From positions 41,215,501-41,279,500 of the forward strand of contig NC_084839.1 in the NCBI RefSeq assembly GCF_033115175.1: a stretch of 64,000 bases of DNA. Direction: 5' to 3'. This stretch comes from Lepus europaeus (Eukaryota > Chordata > Mammalia > Lagomorpha > Leporidae). The notes beneath the pieces are model-generated. The model saw nothing but the letters and a program-made list of their open reading frames with translations. It was not told the origin of the DNA and did not search any database. A program made the translations under genes and the position numbers. Positions 54,011-63,790 of the stretch are shown piece after piece; position 1 is the first letter of the stretch; each line of letters begins with the position of its first letter.

Positions 54011-54337
54011 AGAGCCTATGCTGTGGCACAGTGGGTTAAGCCACAGCCTGCAATGCCGGCATCCCATATGGGTGCCTGTTAGAATCCCGGCTGCTCCACT
54101 TTTGATCTAGATCCCTGCCAGTGTGCCTTGGAAGGCAGCAGAAGATGGCCCCAGTCCCTGAACCCCTGCACCCGTGTGGGAGACCCTCCGGGCCCCTGGC
54201 TTCAGCCTGGCCAAGCCACAGTCGTTGAGGCTGTTTGGGGACGGAACCAGAAGATGGAAGATCTCTCTTTCCCTCTCTCTCCTTCTCTCTCTGTAACTCT
54301 GCCTTTCCAATAAATGAATGAATCTTTTTTAAAAAAG
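54011..54337 (+). mobile_element. Lagomorph CSINE, sense, with target duplication
   Basis: It begins 'agagcctatgctgtggcaca' and ends 'cctttccaataaatgaatga' plus A-tail. The flanks 'tcaaattctc' at 54,001-54,010 and 54,338-54,347 are identical. Confidence 0.94.
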
Positions 54338-54347
54338 TCAAATTCTC

Positions 54348-54755
54348 TAGGATCAAGGGCCATATACTGAGTTAACAGGCCACTGGAAACGAGTCTGAGG
54401 TCTCGATCCTAATCAAGGGATGTGACATCCCAGGAGCTCTGAGTATGTACAGAGCAGGGGACAGGGTGAGCTCGGGAGGGCACTGCGGGCCAATGCCAAG
54501 GTCACACTTCTTGAACATCCTAACTTCCAATAGCCAACCCTGCAGCCACACGTCTTTTTCTCTTCCAGCTGGGAGAAGGCTGCACATCTGCCTCCCTCGG
54601 GGCCAGCCTTTGCCCCTGGAGGGATGGAGGTGGGTGGGATGGAGGATTGGAGAGGGTGGAGCTGGCACGGGAGCCAGGAAGTTGGGCAGCATTGGGCCCT
54701 TACACAACCCTACGTGGTCCAGGACCTCTAGCAGCAAAGCCGCCAGCCAGGACGT
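54348..54755. other. Unique sequence
   Basis: No recognised repeat. GC content rises toward the CpG-rich block that follows. Confidence 0.4.
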
Positions 54756-55185
54756 GCTGTCAGCAGATTGGCGGGCGATTCCCGGCTTCAGACAACTGCA
54801 GCCAGAGCAGCCTCGCCCACCGCCCGCAGGCCGGGCCCCTTCCTTCCGCAGACCCCCAGGGCCGCCTCGAGGCCCACAGCTCAGCGAGGCCAGCCCAGCA
54901 CGGGCCAGGCGAGGCCGCCCGGGGAAGAGACAATGGCAGAAGGCACGGCCAGGTGGGAGCAGGCGGGACTTCATGTCCCCCTTCATTAGAGCTTGCCAAA
55001 GGAGGCAGCCGGCGGAGGGCAGCTCACACGGGCCTCTCGGAGGAAGCCGTGACACCTCATCTCAGCTCGCTCGCCGCGTTTCTAAAGCTGACGGCGGCGT
55101 CACGACGCGAGGCCGGTGAAGCGCGCTGTCCGCTCCGCGCCGCCTAATCAGACGTGAAGTCTTGGCGAGAGATAACCAGGTTCTG
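54756..55185. promoter_or_regulatory. CpG-rich island
   Basis: A hand count gives roughly 40 CpG dinucleotides in about 430 bp, with high GC content. The observed/expected ratio is then near 0.9, which satisfies usual CpG-island criteria, while CpGs outside are sparse. It lacks CSINE landmarks, so it is not a repeat. CpG islands mark promoters or developmental enhancers. Open frames of over 200 codons on both strands here are likely by-products of GC richness. No TATA box or convincing first exon is seen. Confidence 0.65.
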
Positions 55186-55539
55186 GAAGAGCCAAAATGA
55201 CATCACATCAACTCCATTTCAGGTCCTGTACACCCCGGTGCCCATCACGGCTCCAGGTGGCCGGCACCGCGACACACAAGAGGGATTTTCAGTCCGGGAC
55301 GCCCGGCCCCCTTGACCCTGTAGCTGTCACTCTGGGGCACGCTGGGAACACGTTTGTCACTCTGCATCAAGCCACACACGTTAGGGGGCGGTGGCTCTGG
55401 AGGTGAAGCTGCTCCGCACTGCCCAGAGGCCGGGGGCTGCGCCTTCCTGGCCCCACACCCGAGTAACAGGGCCGGGCTTTGCGCAGGAACGGGGGCGCAC
55501 GGTGACGTCCAAACAGCGCGTTCCCTTCAGCAGCGAGTG
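55186..55539. other. Shore of the CpG island
   Basis: Moderately GC-rich sequence with 'aaatgacatcacatcaac' near 55,195 and a CRE-like 'ggtgacgtcc' near 55,501. No repeat and no exon supported. Confidence 0.4.
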
Positions 55540-56160
55540 GCTGCCTTTCAGCCCTCACCACTGGCTTGTAGAGATAATTGATTTCGTGTCGTTTAAAGAT
55601 GGGGCAGAGAAACAAACGGCAAGTGGAGCTGGTTTGGAGGCAATTGGGAGCGACCTATCAGTTTAATTACAGCTCCATCTTTAGCTGACATGGGTTCTTT
55701 CCTCTTCGAATTAAAATATCCAAGCAACTTGAAATGTAACAGTGATGAATTTTTCATGTTCTGCTTCCGACTCGCATCCTGGCTCAGGGCACCGTCACCA
55801 GCCCACTTGGAGCTTGCTTCAATAGATAGTTAAAGTGACATGCAGGCGTCGGCTGCGTGACACAGATAACTCAGGGGAACAGCACAAAGTAAATGAGATG
55901 CATTAGTGTCTGGATGGGAACTGAAGATAGAAGTTCTCAGAACTTCTTGTTTAATTTATAGAAACGGATTTCCCTCCTGTGCTTAAGATTTCAAAATAGT
56001 AATCATACTCTGCAGAGGTGATGTTCCCACTCCAGGTACTAATATCAATATGTAAAAGAAAATCATTAGCTGGAGGTGGCTCTCAGCAGCACCTATTATA
56101 TGTCAACAAGCTAGCCGAGGTGATAAAACAAACTGTTAGTGGAAATTTAATTACTAGCCA
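55540..56160. promoter_or_regulatory. Candidate conserved non-coding element / enhancer
   Basis: Repeat-free AT-rich block next to the CpG island. Motifs include 'gagataattgatttcg' (55,571), 'ggcaattggg' (55,638), 'cagtttaattacagctcc' (55,659), 'cgaattaaaatatcc' (55,708), 'acagataactc' (55,860) and 'ggaaatttaattactagcc' (56,140). Homeodomain cores are dense along 600 bp. No coding frame or SINE. Confidence 0.5.
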
Positions 56161-56323
56161 TTGAGATTTGGGCAAGGGCTGGGGATTCGAGATTCCTGAC
56201 TCTGGCACCAGGGCCTGCTGGAGGCAACCATCCGCCTGGAACGAACATTTTTAATAGGTGTCTCCCTTCCCTTGGAAGCTCACTGCACCGGAGGCCAAGG
56301 CCGCAGGGCAAGGAGACTTGAAA

Positions 56324-56362
<39 letters not shown>

Positions 56363-57271
56363 GTGAGAACGAAGCTGTCTGTTTCCAACCTCCATAGTCC
56401 AGTCGACTTTGAGGATGATTGCGGGCCTGCAAGGTCGTTTCGTAAGTGATTTCTGCACATTTAATTGTGACCGGTTCCTGGCCAATGACCGCTTTTCCAG
56501 CTGGCATGACTCAAAATTTATCATATGATATAAAACGGGGTTGCGCCCTCTACGAAGCTGGCTAAGCTACTTCTCTTCTCTGGGTGCCTGATCTGTGCCA
56601 GCCCAGCCCCCTCCAGCCCACACCTGCCCCAGGTGAACGCTTCCTGGGGCCTTCCCTTCAGAAGCCCAGGCTCTCTGCTCCCATACCCACCACCTTCATT
56701 CGCCTTGGCTACAAGTGCAGGCACAGTGTCTGACCAAAGTGTCCAGCGAAAGGCCAAGCATACAGTGGAGATGCTGTGACCCGGCATCACCTGGGAGCTG
56801 CCTTGCTCCCAGGCCCAGGTAAAACAGCATCAGACCACGCCAATCTCACTGAGCCCATTTCTTCTTTTGCACCTTCTGCAATTTCTGTAATTCTTAGGGT
56901 GTGCATCATCTCCAGGCCGCTGCAGCCTCGGGGGACTTGCCAGTGCCCTGTGCTACTTTAACCCTAGGATGAAGTTGGAAAAAAGTTACTCCTATCGAGT
57001 ATGCTTGATCCTATGGCCCTTCATGAAATTTATACTTTGGAGGGACGACAGCCCCCAGCCCTGGGCTGACTTCCCTCTTCACTCTCTTCGCTGCTTCCTC
57101 CCCCCACCATCCCCCCCCCCCGACTATGAGAACTCCTGCTCCCCACCCCCTCCTCATCCACTATGCAGAAGAACCAAGCCAGCCTAGGTGCAGTAGAGGG
57201 TAGGAGGGTGAACGACCTTCTCAGTTTGGCTGGAATTGAGTGATTCCCTGAGCTATAGGATGTTCTGTGCT
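56161..57271. other. Unique sequence with (GA)n and (C)n tracts
   Basis: Repeat-free apart from an A-run plus (GA)n at 56,321-56,364 and an 11-C run at 57,111-57,121. The A-run/GA tract could be a CSINE remnant, but no CSINE body is found. No exon supported. Confidence 0.45.
56321..56364. repeat. (A)n(GA)n tract
   Basis: Twelve A residues followed by alternating GA with one 'gaca' interruption. Confidence 0.9.
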
Positions 57272-57286
57272 AAAACTGGGACAACA

Positions 57287-57518
57287 GGGGCCCGTGCTGT
57301 GATGCAGCAGGTTAAAGCCCCGGCCCGCAGCACTGACATTCATTCCATATGGGCACCAGTTCAAGTCCTGGCTGCTCCACTTCTGACCCAGCTCCCTGCT
57401 TATGTGCCTAGGAAAACAACAGAGGATGGCCCATTGGGCCCCTACACCCATGTGGAAGACCCAGAAGAAGCTTCTGGCTTCGGGCAGCCATTTGGGGAGT
57501 GAACCAGCAGATGGAAGA

Positions 57519-57555
<37 letters not shown>

Positions 57556-57616
57556 TCTGTCTCCACCTCTCTCTGTAACTCTGCCTTTCAAATAATTTAA
57601 AAATAAATAAATAAAT
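57287..57616 (+). mobile_element. Lagomorph CSINE, sense, 15-bp exact target duplication
   Basis: It begins 'ggggcccgtgctgtgatgca', keeps an intact-looking B-box 'agttcaagtcc', has an expanded CT tract at 57,521-57,551 and ends in (AAAT)n. The flanks 'aaaactgggacaaca' at 57,272-57,286 and 57,617-57,631 are identical. Insertion at a T/AAAA site fits L1-endonuclease cleavage. One of the youngest copies here. Confidence 0.97.
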
Positions 57617-57631
57617 AAAACTGGGACAACA

Positions 57632-58704
57632 AAGTAGATGGAGGTGACTGTCCCAGGACGGAGAGTGCAAGCCAGCAAGGAAAGGACATTTCTCTTCCTT
57701 GCTACCTTGCTCCCTTCCTCCCTCGCTCACCTGCAATGGCCCCTTAGGGATCACTGTTCTCAGTCTCAGCTGAACCTTAGAATCATCAGCAGATTTGAAA
57801 CCTCCAGGAGACCAGGCTTCATCCCAGAGTCGGCTCTGCAGGCAGGACTTGGGCCGCTGTACTTTGAAGTCTCCCCAGATGACTCTGCCGTGCAGCAGGG
57901 GGTGAGGACTGATGTACTGGGGGAAGGGGGTTCAGGAGCTCTCAGGCCTGGGTCCCTTTGGCTGTGTCCGTTCAGCAGCCTGAGCTACTTTAGAAGCCTT
58001 AAAAGGAATGTGTGTTTGGGGAAAAAAAGAACGCTATGAAAATGTTTCTCTCTGAAACTATTATAGCATTGTTGTTCAGCTCCATTAAGATAGCTCGACT
58101 GGTTTGATTGCTCCCCTTCTCCCTCCTCACAGAATAAGAGTCTCAGGCGTGTGGCTTTCCTCGCAGGTGGTTAGAACTGATGGACACTGCAGAAAGTCCA
58201 AGTGCAAGTGAGGTGAAGCCCCAAGGTCCTGCCGCCGGGGACCTTTTGTAAAAGGCGGATGACGCCTGCCCTCCAAGTAGCCGCTTAACCACAAGATGAC
58301 CTCGACAAGGCCGGGGAGGTCTGCGGTCTGGTTACCGTGCTGCAGACCAAGGCTCGCTAATCTTGTTAGTCCCTTCCTGGGTAACAGTGCTGGGTTCGGG
58401 GCCTGTCAGCCCCCTGCAGGAAATCCCACTAAGCCTGGGATTTGAGATCCTTAACTCAGATGTCTTAAGCAGAGAAATATCCACCTTTGCGTCTGTCTCT
58501 AAAAATTTGATGGATATTTCTACTGCTGCTGTGAATGCAGGAACCAAGAGAAGTTTCCCGTCAGATCAGGTGGACCTGGGTAAAGACTGCAGGTCTCTCA
58601 AGTTCCCAGGGCCTGTTTTCTCATCTGAGGTTGGGATGCTAGTAATGACCCTGCCCGCAGGAAATGGGGTGTGGGGAGAAGGGCTGTGATGGGGATAAAA
58701 CTCT
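57632..58704. other. Unique non-coding sequence
   Basis: About 1.1 kb without recognised repeats. Parts near 58,030-58,130 ('gaaactattatagcattgtt') are AT-rich and could be regulatory, with no firm evidence. No exon supported. Confidence 0.4.
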
Positions 58705-58900
58705 GCCCACAAACATTTATCACGCCCTTGGTATGTAGACAAGCATGAGGAAGAAATGGTCCCTGCCTGCCCAAGGGGCTTGCGACCTCATGGATGCCGC
58801 GTAAATGCTACCAAGGAACTCTGCGTGGTGGAGTGCTCTACACAGAGTCGAGGAATGGAGGCGTCATTGAAAGCAGGTGCTGGGAAACTGATATTGTCCT
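58705..58900 (-). repeat. L2 LINE relic (probable)
   Basis: 'acaaacatttatcacgccct', 'tggtatgtagacaagcatga' and 'ggtccctgcctgcccaaggg' follow the reversed L2 3' end. Confidence 0.5.
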
Positions 58901-59289
58901 TGACCGCCGCACCAGGTGAACTAAATCCGGACAAGGAGGCCGAAGTGGCTTCCTCTAGCTATCTTCATAACATCATTCAAAATAGGAAGTGTTTAATATT
59001 CCCTAACTGTCTGAAGAATCTGCACGCCCGTGCTGGCATGTTCGCATCACATGTCTCTAACCCTTCTCTGGTCTACAGGGAGCCCTGCGGTTGAAAGTGT
59101 CAGTAACAGTGAGTGACACCATTGTGTCCACTTCACAGATGGGCCATCTGAGGCCAGCACTCTGGTTCACAAGATGACGCCCTCTCCTTCCACTCCTCCT
59201 TTCAATCTGCAGAGATGAGAAAGGCCCATAGCTCTATTAATTTGCTGGTATTTTGCATTTGCTCCTCCCTCTTCTTTACTCTGCTTTTT
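58901..59289. other. Unique non-coding sequence
   Basis: No firm feature. 'acttcacagatgggccatct' near 59,130 may be a MIR remnant. Confidence 0.35.
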
Positions 59290-59623
59290 ATTTCTTTTTT
59301 CTTTCTTGAAAGATTTTTTTTATTTGAAAGGTAGAGTTACAGAGAGAGAGAAAGAGAGGCAGAGAGAGAGAGAGAGGTCTTCCATCCGCTGGTTTACTCC
59401 CCAACTGGCCGTGATGGCTGGAGCTGCACCAATCTGAAGCCAGGAGCCAGGAGATTCTTCCGGGTCTCCCACATGGGTGCAGGGACCCAAGGATTTGGGC
59501 CATCTTCTATTGCCTTCCCAGGCCACAGCAGAGAGCTGGGGAGCAGCTGGAACTCAAACTGGTGCCCATATGGGATGCTGGCACACACAGGCGGCTTCAC
59601 TCACTCTGCCACAGCACTGGCCC
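59290..59623 (-). mobile_element. Lagomorph CSINE, antisense, with target duplication
   Basis: It starts near 'atttcttttttctttcttga', has 'tttgaaaggtagagttacag' and a GA run at 59,341-59,373, and ends 'gccacagcactggcc'. The flanks 'ctctgcttttt' at 59,279-59,289 and 59,624-59,634 are identical. Confidence 0.95.
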
Positions 59624-59639
59624 CTCTGCTTTTTCTTGA

Positions 59640-59915
59640 CATTCAGGCAACTTCTTCATATTCAGGTCTCAGCCCAGACGTCAGCTGCTCGGAGAGCCTT
59701 GTTGGCTCCGGAGCCTCCCCAGTTCCTCTCTGTCAAATCATTCTGTTTCGTTGTCTCCATAGCACCTGCTGCCACCTGCAGTTATCTAGACCGTTTGTGT
59801 GTTGTCATCTTCTCCCATTAAAATGGGAAGATGACTTGGCCTCATTCACTATTGTATACACTCTGCCTAGAACTGCAACTGGCACATAGTAGGTGCTCAA
59901 TAAAAATGTGTTGAG
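59640..59915 (+). repeat. L2 LINE relic
   Basis: 'tcagctgctcggagagcctt' followed by 'actctgcctagaactgcaac', 'tggcacatagtaggtgctca' and 'ataaaaatgtgttga' is the forward L2 3' end, including its terminal repeat. Confidence 0.7.
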
Positions 59916-60594
59916 CTCTTGGAGATCTGTGTCTCTGGCTGATGGGAAGGCTGACGGAGAGAAGGGAAATGTGTGTTCCAGCTCCCACAGCGAGGCAAGC
60001 CAGCCGCCAGCTGTGGACCTCAGCTTTCTCGCCTGTAAAATTGGACACCTGTGCCCACGAGAGGATCCGAGAAAAGAGGTGTTGAGGACCAAACAAGAAA
60101 ATAGTGGCAAAAGTACTTTGACAAGTGAAAATGTGAGTTAAGTGGGAGATGTTATTATCTTCTGCCATCTGTCTGCTTGACTTTAATCTTTTTTTCCTCA
60201 GTAAGCGGACCTATTGATTGTAGCTTGCTGGAGGAAGCTCTCACTGTCTAATTACTGCCCCGGCTCAGCCTGTCACAGTGTCCTCTGCAGTCAGCACGTC
60301 CTGACACTGACCCCTCATGCCACAGCCATTTGCGGAGCAGCCACCCGGGCACTCTGTGCCCAGCACAAGGGGAGCAGAGCTCTGGGGCTGCGAGAGGGCA
60401 CTGCTGGGGAGAAGCCGAGGCTCAGGCACAGTGGCGGGAGCGCGTTGGCCCCTGTGGCCAGTGTCCCACTGCTGCACAGTGTTTTTAGCATTTCAGACTG
60501 CGGTTCCCAGGAGAGCGATCCCGGCAGGTGTTTTCTGGCCTGTGATGTGATGGGGGAGGGAGAAGAGGTTGTGAAGAAGTCATTTCTAAGCGTT
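59916..60594. other. Unique non-coding sequence
   Basis: No repeat recognised. A 219-codon open frame on plus (60,214-60,873) is GC-driven and runs into a MIR relic, so it is not called a gene. Confidence 0.4.
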
Positions 60595-60830
60595 TACCAG
60601 GCAATACTAATTCCTTTCCCTTGTAGCTGGGATGCTTCAGCATGTCCAGGGTATTGTTCTCCGCGTTGCCTCACAAGACTCACAGCCTCCCTGGGAGCAC
60701 TGCCCCTTTCTATGAGAGGAGGACGTGTGGTCTTTAGAGCTAAGGACGATGACTTGTGTAAGTCCAAGCACTCAGGAGGTGGAGAAGGGAATTCGAACCC
60801 ATGTCTCCTACCTCTCAGTCTATACTGGCA
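60595..60830 (-). repeat. MIR SINE relic
   Basis: 'ctatgagaggaggacgtgtg', 'gacttgtgtaagtccaagca' and 'gggaattcgaacccatgtct' run in reversed MIR order. The last retains the complement of the tRNA-like B-box. Confidence 0.55.
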
Positions 60831-60952
60831 GCCCCCCTCCTCACGGGGCTGGCCCAAGCCAGGCCACATGTAGCTTCAATTGAAAATGCTCTTTGGCAAA
60901 AAAATTCCCAGAAGGCATCAGGACTTTTAAAAGTGTCTCAAAGGGTCAAATG

Positions 60953-61216
60953 CAGGCCCGTGTTTGGCACAGTGGTGGAGCCACCTCATGGACACCCACA
61001 TCCCATCTTGGAGTACCTGGTTCCAGTCCTGGCTGCTCCACTTCTGATCCAGCTTCCTACTCATGTGCGCCCTGGGAGGCAGCAAGCGGTGGCTCAAGTC
61101 CCTGGGTCCCTGCCACCCAGGTGGAGACCTGGCCCAGCTCTGGCTCTTCATTCCCAATTTGCTTACAAGATTTCTCTCTCTTTCAAATATAAGTAAAAAT
61201 AAATAAATAAAATTTT
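60953..61216 (+). mobile_element. Older CSINE-related SINE, sense, internally shortened
   Basis: It begins 'gcaggcccgtgtttggcaca', has 'gggaggcagcaagcggtggc' and lacks part of the usual 3' block. It ends 'tctctttcaaatataagtaa' with an A-rich tail. Confidence 0.88.
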
Positions 61217-61427
61217 GAAGAAAAATAAAAAAGGAATACTTTTTTGGCCAGCAAAGGAAACGAGAATGTGCTTGAAAATGCATTTCCATGGGGACGGCGC
61301 TGTGGCGCAGCAGGTAAACGCCCTGGCCTGAAACGCTGGCATCCCATATGGGTGTTGGTTTGAGACCCAGCTGCTCCACTTCCTGTCTAGCTCTCTGCTA
61401 CAGCCCAGGAAAGCAGTGGAAGATGGC

Positions 61428-61675
61428 TTGTTTTCCCACGAACTACTGGAAGGACCCTGGGTGGGTCCTGGACCCCTCTCTGGTCGTGGCTTACTCACCA
61501 CCCCCCACCCCACTTCCTGCTGCCCTAGCTCAGGGAAAAGCAAACGCACCCATCCTCCTCCTCCACGCCCTGAGCGAAGTGGCCACAGCCACGCACAGGA
61601 CTCTCGCCTTCTCGAGGCCAAGCTACGCATAAACTTGGCCTTGATTTTCTCTTCCCTGAAATGGGGTAGCAGCGT
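61428..61675. other. Non-SINE insert inside a CSINE
   Basis: GC-rich unique text from 'ttgttttcccacgaactact' to 'gaaatggggtagcagcgt'. It replaces about 10 bases of the SINE consensus. No duplication or A-tail flanks it, so it does not look like a retrotransposed piece. The source is unknown. Confidence 0.7.
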
Positions 61676-61788
61676 GGGCCCCTGCACCCACATGGTAGAC
61701 CGGGAAGAAACTCCTGGCTCCTGGCTTCGGATCGGCACAGTTCCAGCCGTGGTGGCCATCTGGGGAGTGAACCAGCGGATGGAGGACC

Positions 61789-61790
<2 letters not shown>

Positions 61791-61824
<34 letters not shown>

Positions 61825-61858
61825 TCCCTCTCCCTCTCCCTCTCCCTCTCCTCTCTCT
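61791..61858. repeat. (TC)n / (CCCTCT)n microsatellite
   Basis: Alternating TC followed by repeated CCCTCT hexamers within the CSINE pyrimidine run. Confidence 0.95.
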
Positions 61859-61912
61859 GTATAACTCTTTCAAATAAATATTTTTTTAAAAAGAAAGAGA
61901 ATGCATTTCCAT

Positions 61913-62329
61913 TTATGTCTGTCATTTAGAAGGAAGAAAAAGGATCCATCAGCAAATCAGATGAGGCTTTTTTAAAATTATTAAATAAACCAATTTTGTC
62001 TTGGCTTCAACCTGCCAGGGACTAATTGGATCAGGCAACCCCTAGGCTACGAAACTGCCAAAGAGAAGTTGGTTGGCAAAAGCTTGTTGAACGAATAGAT
62101 GAATGTCAGCCTGGCTTGTAAACACCCTGTTCTCACTTTCTTCACTCATCATAATGAAGATCATTGGCCACAGAGTCATAAAATTCTCTGATATTGGTAT
62201 GCTGCTTTGCTTTTTAGCTTGAAAGATCCTTCTTGGCAGAATCTCAAGTGATCCTCAAATAATCCTCAGAAGCACACAGTTGTGTAGGGGAGGAGACTGG
62301 GGGATCAATTGATTGCCCAGGTTCAGATG
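61913..62329. other. Unique non-coding sequence
   Basis: AT-rich, with no recognised feature. Confidence 0.4.
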
Positions 62330-62936
62330 AAACAATGTTGGGTGTGTTTTTTAACATTCTGATGATTTTGTAGAAAGAAACAAAGGAATATTCAAAATGC
62401 AAAATCAGATGAAAATGAAAATCCAAAGAAAGAACCAGAGCACTAAATTTGGCCTTGGCCTTGAGGTATTTGCCAAGTCAGGCAAACTTTGGTTTCAGTT
62501 TTCGTGATTCACAGGCCATAGGAAAAGGAGAAAGACCCTAGAGCTTACCCAAGGTGGAGATACAGTAGACATCCCTATGCATGAAGCTGGCACCCCAAAT
62601 TACTGCGACATCAGTGTAAAGGTGAGTGAGAAATAAACCAGATTCCACTCTAACTACAAGCACAAGCACATGCATCAACTTGGACACTGAACAGAAGGGG
62701 AGAGTTATGCTGAGAGTTTGTAATCATAAACCAGCCCTTCATGGGTTTGCACCTCAACTTCACACTCCCTGAGGAGGCAGGGCATCCAAGAACCCTCAAG
62801 TTAGACATTTGAGAAAGTGAATCTGAATTAACAGTGGACCCAGGGACTTAAAGAATAAGAAGATATCTCTCTGAAGGAACTGAAAGCCAAATGTCAAAGA
62901 ATTCCCATAGATAAACTTGAAAAGATACAAACTCAC

Positions 62937-63343
62937 AGGCCAGTGCCGTGGCATAGCAGGTAAAGCTGCCATCTGCAGTGCAGACATCCCATATGGGAAC
63001 CTGTTCAAGTCCTGGCTGTTCCACTTCTGATCCTGCTCTCTGCTATGGCCTGGGAGAGCAGTGGAGGATAGCCCAAGGGTTTGGACCCCTGCATGGGAGA
63101 CCCAAAGGAATCTCCTGTCTCCTGGCTTCAGATCGGCACAGTTCTGACCATTGCAGCCATCTGGGGAGTGAACCAGCAGTTGGAAGACCTCTCTCTCTCT
63201 GTCTCTCTCTATATTTCTTTCTTCCTCTCTTTCTTCCTCTTTCTTTCTTTCTTTCTTTCTTTCTTCCTATCTATCTATCTACCTCTACCTCTGCCTCTCT
63301 GTAGCTCTGCCTTTCAAATAAATAAAACAATCTTTTAGAAAAA
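62937..63343 (+). mobile_element. CSINE, sense, with a long pyrimidine microsatellite
   Basis: It begins 'caggccagtgccgtggcata' and has the full body. Its CT run has grown to about 105 bp (63,191-63,298) with TTTC, CTAT and CTTC repeats, which explains the 407-bp length. It ends 'gcctttcaaataaataaaac'. Confidence 0.94.
63191..63298. repeat. Compound pyrimidine microsatellite
   Basis: Successive (TC)n, (CTTT)n and (CTAT)n blocks inside the CSINE. A likely length polymorphism. Confidence 0.92.
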
Positions 63344-63790
63344 TACATCTGAGTAAATAAAGAAAAACATTAAAAGAAGACAAAGAAGTAACAAACTAGA
63401 GAAATGCCCAAGCAGATTGGAAAAGGATTGAAGAAGAACTTTTCATCAGTAACAAAATATATGTAATCACTGAATGAAAAACTCTATACATGGCTTCAAC
63501 AGATTACACAATGCTGAAAGTAGAATGACCTAGAATGTGGATCTGAAAAACATATCCAGAATGCATCTCAGAAAGACAAAGAGAAGAAAAAGTAGAAGAA
63601 ATGCTAAGAGACAGGTAGGGAAAGGTGAACATGTCTTCCATGAGTCTCAGGTGAATTATAGCAAACGGGAGAAGCAGAGGGCAGGAGCAGTATTTGAAAA
63701 ACAAGAATTTTCCACAGATTCTCAAAGCTCCCCAAATCAAGAAGGACAAATAAAAGATAAAACTAGATGACAGAGTAGGCCCATGGCTAG

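Larger units (their letters stand above)
61290..61899 (+). mobile_element. CSINE carrying a 248-bp foreign segment, sense
   Basis: The 5' part (61,290-61,427) begins 'ggggacggcgctgtggcgca' and ends at 'gtggaagatggc'. The 3' part resumes at 61,676 with 'gggcccctgcacccacatgg' and runs through a long CT tract (61,791-61,858) to 'tttcaaataaat'. The segment between them, 61,428-61,675, is not CSINE. The whole is flanked by 'aatgcatttccat' at 61,277-61,289 and 61,900-61,912, an exact 13-bp target duplication. Confidence 0.93.
62330..63790 (+). mobile_element. Old L1/HAL1-like relic (tentative), split by a CSINE
   Basis: A-rich sense-strand text such as 'gaaaatgaaaatccaaagaa', 'gagtgagaaataaaccag' and 'gaaagacaaagagaagaaaa' resembles the ORF1/UTR part of old L1 or HAL1 elements. 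A 77-codon lysine-rich open frame (63,537-63,770) lies in it. The family is uncertain. The CSINE at 62,937-63,343 interrupts it. Confidence 0.35.

Noticed and set aside
54372..55119. Open frames of over 220 codons on both strands in the CpG-rich block
   Set aside because: Opposing long frames in the same GC-rich DNA reflect few stop codons. The protein text is low complexity and no conserved domain is visible.
56321..56364. A full CSINE at the A-run/GA tract
   Set aside because: Only the tail-like tract is present and no CSINE body follows on either side.
60214..60873. A 219-codon plus-strand open frame
   Set aside because: It has no domain signature and continues into a MIR relic.
61163..61873. 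A 236-codon minus-strand open frame
   Set aside because: It is an antisense reading of a CSINE with its CT tract and the inserted segment.
2284..63343. tRNA genes suggested by A- and B-box-like sequence
   Set aside because: All lie in CSINE or MIR heads, which descend from tRNA. No cloverleaf with a proper acceptor stem was seen.
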